From Candidatus Parcubacteria bacterium (GTDB taxonomy: Bacteria; Patescibacteriota; Minisyncoccia; Phycocordibacterales; UBA1006): 7,770 nt of DNA. Below, one piece after another: positions 4,958 through 7,770 of this stretch. The notes beneath the pieces are model-generated. The model was not told the origin of the DNA and did not search any database. It saw nothing but the letters and a program-made list of their open reading frames with translations. Position numbers and translations under genes: made by a program. Each line of letters opens with the position of its first letter. Within the stretch, counting starts at the first letter, position 1. The stretch spans positions 1 through 7,770 of the forward strand of contig JALVPH010000001.1 in assembly GCA_027031875.1 (NCBI GenBank), written 5' to 3'.

Positions 4958-5764
4958 ATGAAACAAAAGAGAATTCTACTAGCTTCACATTGGAAGATGA
5001 ATGTAACGAGTGAAGATCAGGCAATTCGCCTCTTTAATTCAATTAAGAATGTCCTTCTTCGAAATACCACAACAGAGATGGTGGTATTTCCACCTCATAT
5101 GTATCTCAATCAAGTTGCACGAGAGGTTGCCTACAAGCACTACACAGTAGGAGCACAGGATGCGTTCTATGAAGATGAGGGGAACTATACCGGAGAAACT
5201 TCTGCACTTATGGTAAAGAATGCAGGAGTGCAGTATGTGCTCCTTGGTCACCATGAACGAGCACACCTTGAAACAAGGGCAGATGTTGCGAAAAAGGTTA
5301 TTGCAGTGCTTGAAAAAGGCCTTACCCCTATTATCTGCTTTGGGGAAAAAGAGCGTGGAAAAAATTGGAAGAAAGAGCTTGCAGAGCAGGTGAAAGAATC
5401 ATTCAACCGTGTCTCTAAAAAAGAACCAGAACGATTTGTTATCGCATATGAACCTGCATGGGCAAGCTACGACGGAGAAGAGAAACATCCTGCAAAAGCA
5501 GAGCAGTATAACGAAGCAATGGAAATCATCCAAGCGGAGTTGAAACGACTCTTTAAATCAATGAAAGCGGTACAATCAATGCGTTTCCTCTATGGAGGTT
5601 CTCTTGATGATAAGAATATCGAGGAATATTTGCGAGAAACTGAGGTAGATGGATTTATCATCGGGCGCGCTGCACTCGATCCACGCATCCTTATGACAAT
5701 GTTCCGCCTCATTGAGGAAGGAGTAGAACTTCGCGAGTTACGAAAGATAGAGGGAGAAATGTAG
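4958..5764 (+). CDS. tpiA: Triosephosphate isomerase, divergent at active-site loops
   Basis: Interconverts dihydroxyacetone phosphate and glyceraldehyde 3-phosphate in glycolysis, in the cytosol. The 268-residue TIM barrel keeps the catalytic residues K13 (HWKMN), H98 (LLGHHER) and E165 (AYEPAW), the loop-7 motif YGGS at 213-216 and the phosphate-loop region DGFIIGRAAL at 231-240. Three usually conserved sites differ. The Asn of the NWKMN motif is His11. The Ser after the catalytic His (GHSER) is His99. The loop-6 lid, normally of the form PVWAIGTGK, reads PAWASYDGE here. So the family and barrel are clear, but kinetics or substrate could be altered. The gene is followed 17 nt past its stop by a strong bidirectional terminator. 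No Shine-Dalgarno precedes it; the start is fixed by the promoter spacing and the usual N-terminal strand. Confidence 0.93.
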   Translation: MKQKRILLASHWKMNVTSEDQAIRLFNSIKNVLLRNTTTEMVVFPPHMYLNQVAREVAYKHYTVGAQDAFYEDEGNYTGETSALMVKNAGVQYVLLGHHERAHLETRADVAKKVIAVLEKGLTPIICFGEKERGKNWKKELAEQVKESFNRVSKKEPERFVIAYEPAWASYDGEEKHPAKAEQYNEAMEIIQAELKRLFKSMKAVQSMRFLYGGSLDDKNIEEYLRETEVDGFIIGRAALDPRILMTMFRLIEEGVELRELRKIEGEM

Positions 5765-5781
5765 AAAGAGTTGGTGAAGAG

Positions 5782-5816
5782 AAAGGCGGGCGACGCATTT
5801 GCGTCGCCCGCCTTTT
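5782..5816. terminator. Bidirectional terminator between tpiA and the ftsK cluster
   Basis: A perfect 15-bp stem (5782-5796 with 5801-5815) around the loop ATTT has an A-run on the left and TTTT on the right. It can therefore serve tpiA on the plus strand and, with a shorter T-run, the convergent gene ending at 5824. Confidence 0.85.
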
Positions 5817-5823
5817 CAACTAC

Positions 5824-6198
5824 TCACTTTCTCTCAGAAACCCACACGAAGAAAGGATACTCTCTCGTATGTCCAAACGAATCGACGAGACGTAACACAG
5901 CTGTGTCATATGGCGGATGAAAGAAGAGTTCCTCATCAATCGTGATACGACGAGAAGGACCTTTTCCTTCTACTTTAAGCGATAGTTCTCGTCCGTTTAG
6001 GAAGACAGATTTTGTTCGCTCAACTGTTGCTACAAGATGGTAAGAGGATTCTGTGATATTGAGAAATTGATGGTAGTTCCCTTCTTCAAGAGAGGGTCCT
6101 TCCAAGTAGGGGAGGTAGCGCGAGAATGCAAATGCGAGAAAGGTAAAAACGAATACGAACGCGATCCCCCACACAACTTTTTTTCCAAATGAGAACAT
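5824..6198 (-). CDS. Small membrane-anchored protein, possible Ig-like (glucodextranase-B-type) domain
   Basis: 124 residues of unknown role. Residues 1-7 are short and positively charged, 8-26 form one hydrophobic membrane segment, and the rest is soluble, probably outside the cytoplasmic membrane. The soluble part (about 52-122) has a beta-sandwich rhythm: a strand, NGREL (68-72), a strand-loop region, VLRLVDSFGH (101-110), and a final strand. That pattern resembles the short Ig-like domains annotated as glucodextranase domain B in many surface proteins; the match is by eye only. It starts 11 nt after the ftsK stop, with no usable Shine-Dalgarno and no obvious promoter in between, so it is likely co-transcribed with ftsK and could be translated by re-initiation. 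It ends in TGA, showing that TGA is a stop in this genome. Confidence 0.8.
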   Translation of the reverse strand: MFSFGKKVVWGIAFVFVFTFLAFAFSRYLPYLEGPSLEEGNYHQFLNITESSYHLVATVERTKSVFLNGRELSLKVEGKGPSRRITIDEELFFHPPYDTAVLRLVDSFGHTREYPFFVWVSERK

Positions 6199-6209
6199 AC
6201 CTTACCAAC

Positions 6210-7770
6210 TTAATTGAGTACCTCTTCCGGCTCCTCAACACTCTGCGCCGGTTTCTCATATACCTCTCGTGGTTTCGATCCGCGCGCAGGTCCAATCACC
6301 CCACGCTCCTCAAGGAGATCCATAATGCGCGCAGCACGAGAGTAGCCAATTGAAAGGCGCCTCTGGAGGTAAGAGGTAGATGCTTTCTGTGCACTCACCA
6401 CAATCGCACGCGCTTCCTCGTAGAGGGGATCATCTCCCCCTTCCTCAGAAGGTTCAAATCCTCCTCCTTCCACTTCCTCGTCAGGAATGACAATCTCATC
6501 GTCAAGTGCGAAACGTGTATGCTTCTGTATGTAGGACACAACTGCTTTCACCTCATCTTCTGAAACGTAAGGGCATTGAATACGGATTGGATCATTCGAC
6601 CCTTCCCCTTTGTAGAGCATATCTCCCTTCCCAAGGAGCTTCTCCGCTCCACGCGTATCGAGAATGGTTCGTGAATCAATCTGTGATGTCACACGAAGTG
6701 CAATCCTCGTTGGAATGTTCGCTTTGATGAGACCAGTAATCACATTTACCGAAGGGCGCTGTGTCGCGAGGATGAGGTGAATTCCCACCGCACGAGACAT
6801 CTGTGCGAGGCGCACAATTGACGCTTCAAGCTCGCGTGGGTACGCACTCATAATGTCGGAGAGTTCATCCATAATGACTACAATGTAGGGCATCTTTTCA
6901 GGAAGCTCCGACGCGAGTGATTCTATCTCCTCTGCTTCCAAATCTTTGTATGTGGGAGCAACCACCGTTTTATGGTAGGAATCAATGTCGCGCACCGCGT
7001 AGGATTGGAGCACGTCGTAGCGACGCTCCATCTCTCGCACTGCCCACTTCAACGCGAGTACCGCTTTCTTTGGATCAGTAATCACAGGAGTGAGGAGGTG
7101 GGGAATTTTCTTGTACAAGGTGAGCTCTACTCGCTTCGGATCAATCATAATGAAACGGAGCATCTCGGGACCATTTCGATAGAGGAGCGAAACGATGAAG
7201 TTATGGATGGTGACTGACTTTCCTGACCCTGTCGCTCCCGCAATGAGCATATGGGGCATCTTTCCAATATTCGCAAAGTAGGATTCTCCTGACACCCCTT
7301 TTCCGAGTGCAACGAGAAGTGGGAGCGGCGACTCTTGAAACTGCGGTTCTGAGAGGAGTGTTCCGAGTCCGATTGATGCAGTTGCCTTATTCGGAACTTC
7401 AATTCCCACGAGCGAGCGGCCCGGAATTGGTGCCTCAATACGAATTGATTTTGCAGCAAGTGCGAGTGCAATTTCGTTTTGAAGGCTCGCAATACGCGAG
7501 AGACGAATTCCCTGTGCGGGTTTAATCGCGTAGCGTGTCACTGTTGGGCCAATAGAAATCTCATCCATTTCTACCGGAATCCCGAAGTTCATTAAGGTGC
7601 GTTGAATGAGGTTCGCGTTCGCCTTAATATCTCCAGTAGAGGGTTTCCCTGACGAAGTTCCAAGGAGAGAGAGGGGAGGAATTTTGTAGGAGGAAACAAA
7701 AGGAACACTCGTGTCGAACTCTTCTTCCTTTTCTGTTTTCTTAAGTTTTTTCTCTCCCCTCTTTGAAGTG
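6210..7770 (-). CDS. ftsK: DNA translocase FtsK, 5' end outside window
   Basis: A hexameric, ATP-driven double-stranded DNA pump at the division septum that clears and aligns the chromosome termini, usually with Xer recombinases. The visible 520 residues run open to the window edge; the Met at 7592 is internal, because the conserved alpha-domain stretch DIKANANLIQRTL lies upstream of it in frame. Numbered from that Met: alpha/beta domain with GPTVTRY (15-21), Walker A GATGSGKS (119-126), Walker B VVIMDEL (238-244), the ATQRPSVNVITGLIKANIP sensor region (276-294), DMLY (324-327), and an acidic linker. A C-terminal gamma winged-helix (about 389-446, ending near RGSKPREVY) reads polar DNA signals in the family. 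The N-terminal membrane part is not visible. A Lys/Glu-rich linker precedes the motor. The small membrane protein gene at 6198 follows after 11 nt. Confidence 0.97.
   Translation of the reverse strand, partial: TSKRGEKKLKKTEKEEEFDTSVPFVSSYKIPPLSLLGTSSGKPSTGDIKANANLIQRTLMNFGIPVEMDEISIGPTVTRYAIKPAQGIRLSRIASLQNEIALALAAKSIRIEAPIPGRSLVGIEVPNKATASIGLGTLLSEPQFQESPLPLLVALGKGVSGESYFANIGKMPHMLIAGATGSGKSVTIHNFIVSLLYRNGPEMLRFIMIDPKRVELTLYKKIPHLLTPVITDPKKAVLALKWAVREMERRYDVLQSYAVRDIDSYHKTVVAPTYKDLEAEEIESLASELPEKMPYIVVIMDELSDIMSAYPRELEASIVRLAQMSRAVGIHLILATQRPSVNVITGLIKANIPTRIALRVTSQIDSRTILDTRGAEKLLGKGDMLYKGEGSNDPIRIQCPYVSEDEVKAVVSYIQKHTRFALDDEIVIPDEEVEGGGFEPSEEGGDDPLYEEARAIVVSAQKASTSYLQRRLSIGYSRAARIMDLLEERGVIGPARGSKPREVYEKPAQSVEEPEEVLN

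Noticed and set aside
5824..6198. Recoded TGA (Gly or Trp), as in some candidate phyla
   Set aside because: TGA ends the 124-residue gene cleanly next to a terminator, and the well-conserved genes contain no in-frame TGA.
7590..7592. Start codon of ftsK at 7592
   Set aside because: The frame continues upstream with conserved FtsK alpha-domain residues, so this Met is internal and the true start is outside the window.
1..7770. tRNA or rRNA genes
   Set aside because: No cloverleaf with a GGTTCRA T-arm or rRNA-like conserved stretch was seen on either strand.

Overview
The window looks like chromosomal DNA of a small-genome candidate-phyla (Patescibacteria/Parcubacteria-type) bacterium. This is inferred from the housekeeping set, an RNase HI with a viroplasmin-like tail, the missing Shine-Dalgarno sequences, and -10 boxes lying almost on the start codons. 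No marker gene fixes the lineage. TAA, TAG and TGA all act as stops, so the code is the standard bacterial one.

Layout. Positions 1-869 (minus) hold most of a CaCA-family sodium/calcium antiporter whose 3' end is outside the window. Back-to-back promoters at 879-938 separate it from a plus-strand lipoprotein gene (964-1593). That gene is the oddest part of the window: from about 984 to 1586 its coding sequence is paved with adjoining stem-loops, and it ends at a textbook terminator. Positions 1594-2076 contain no gene but are packed with hairpins and inverted repeats, including four members of a TGTCA...TCYAG palindromic repeat family. A minus-strand RNase HI gene (2077-2817) follows, then a second repeat-rich gap (2818-3075), then recA (3076-4125, minus).

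recA diverges from a plus-strand gene of unknown role (4188-4922) that I read as a distant CheD-like protein. It is followed by tpiA (4958-5764), which has unusual residues in its active-site loops. One hairpin terminator separates tpiA from a convergent minus-strand pair: ftsK (5' end beyond the window) and a small membrane-anchored protein 11 nt downstream of it.

How it fits together. recA, ftsK and rnhA serve DNA repair, chromosome segregation and RNA-DNA hybrid removal; tpiA is glycolytic; the antiporter handles ions. Five genes (antiporter, rnhA, recA, 4188, tpiA) carry TATACT 7-10 nt before the ATG, which suggests leaderless or nearly leaderless mRNAs. The lipoprotein gene differs: canonical -35/-10, a leader of about 19 nt and heavy RNA structure. 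The best candidate for something undescribed is this stem-loop-paved lipoprotein mRNA. All structure and homology calls were made by eye, without folding or database searches.
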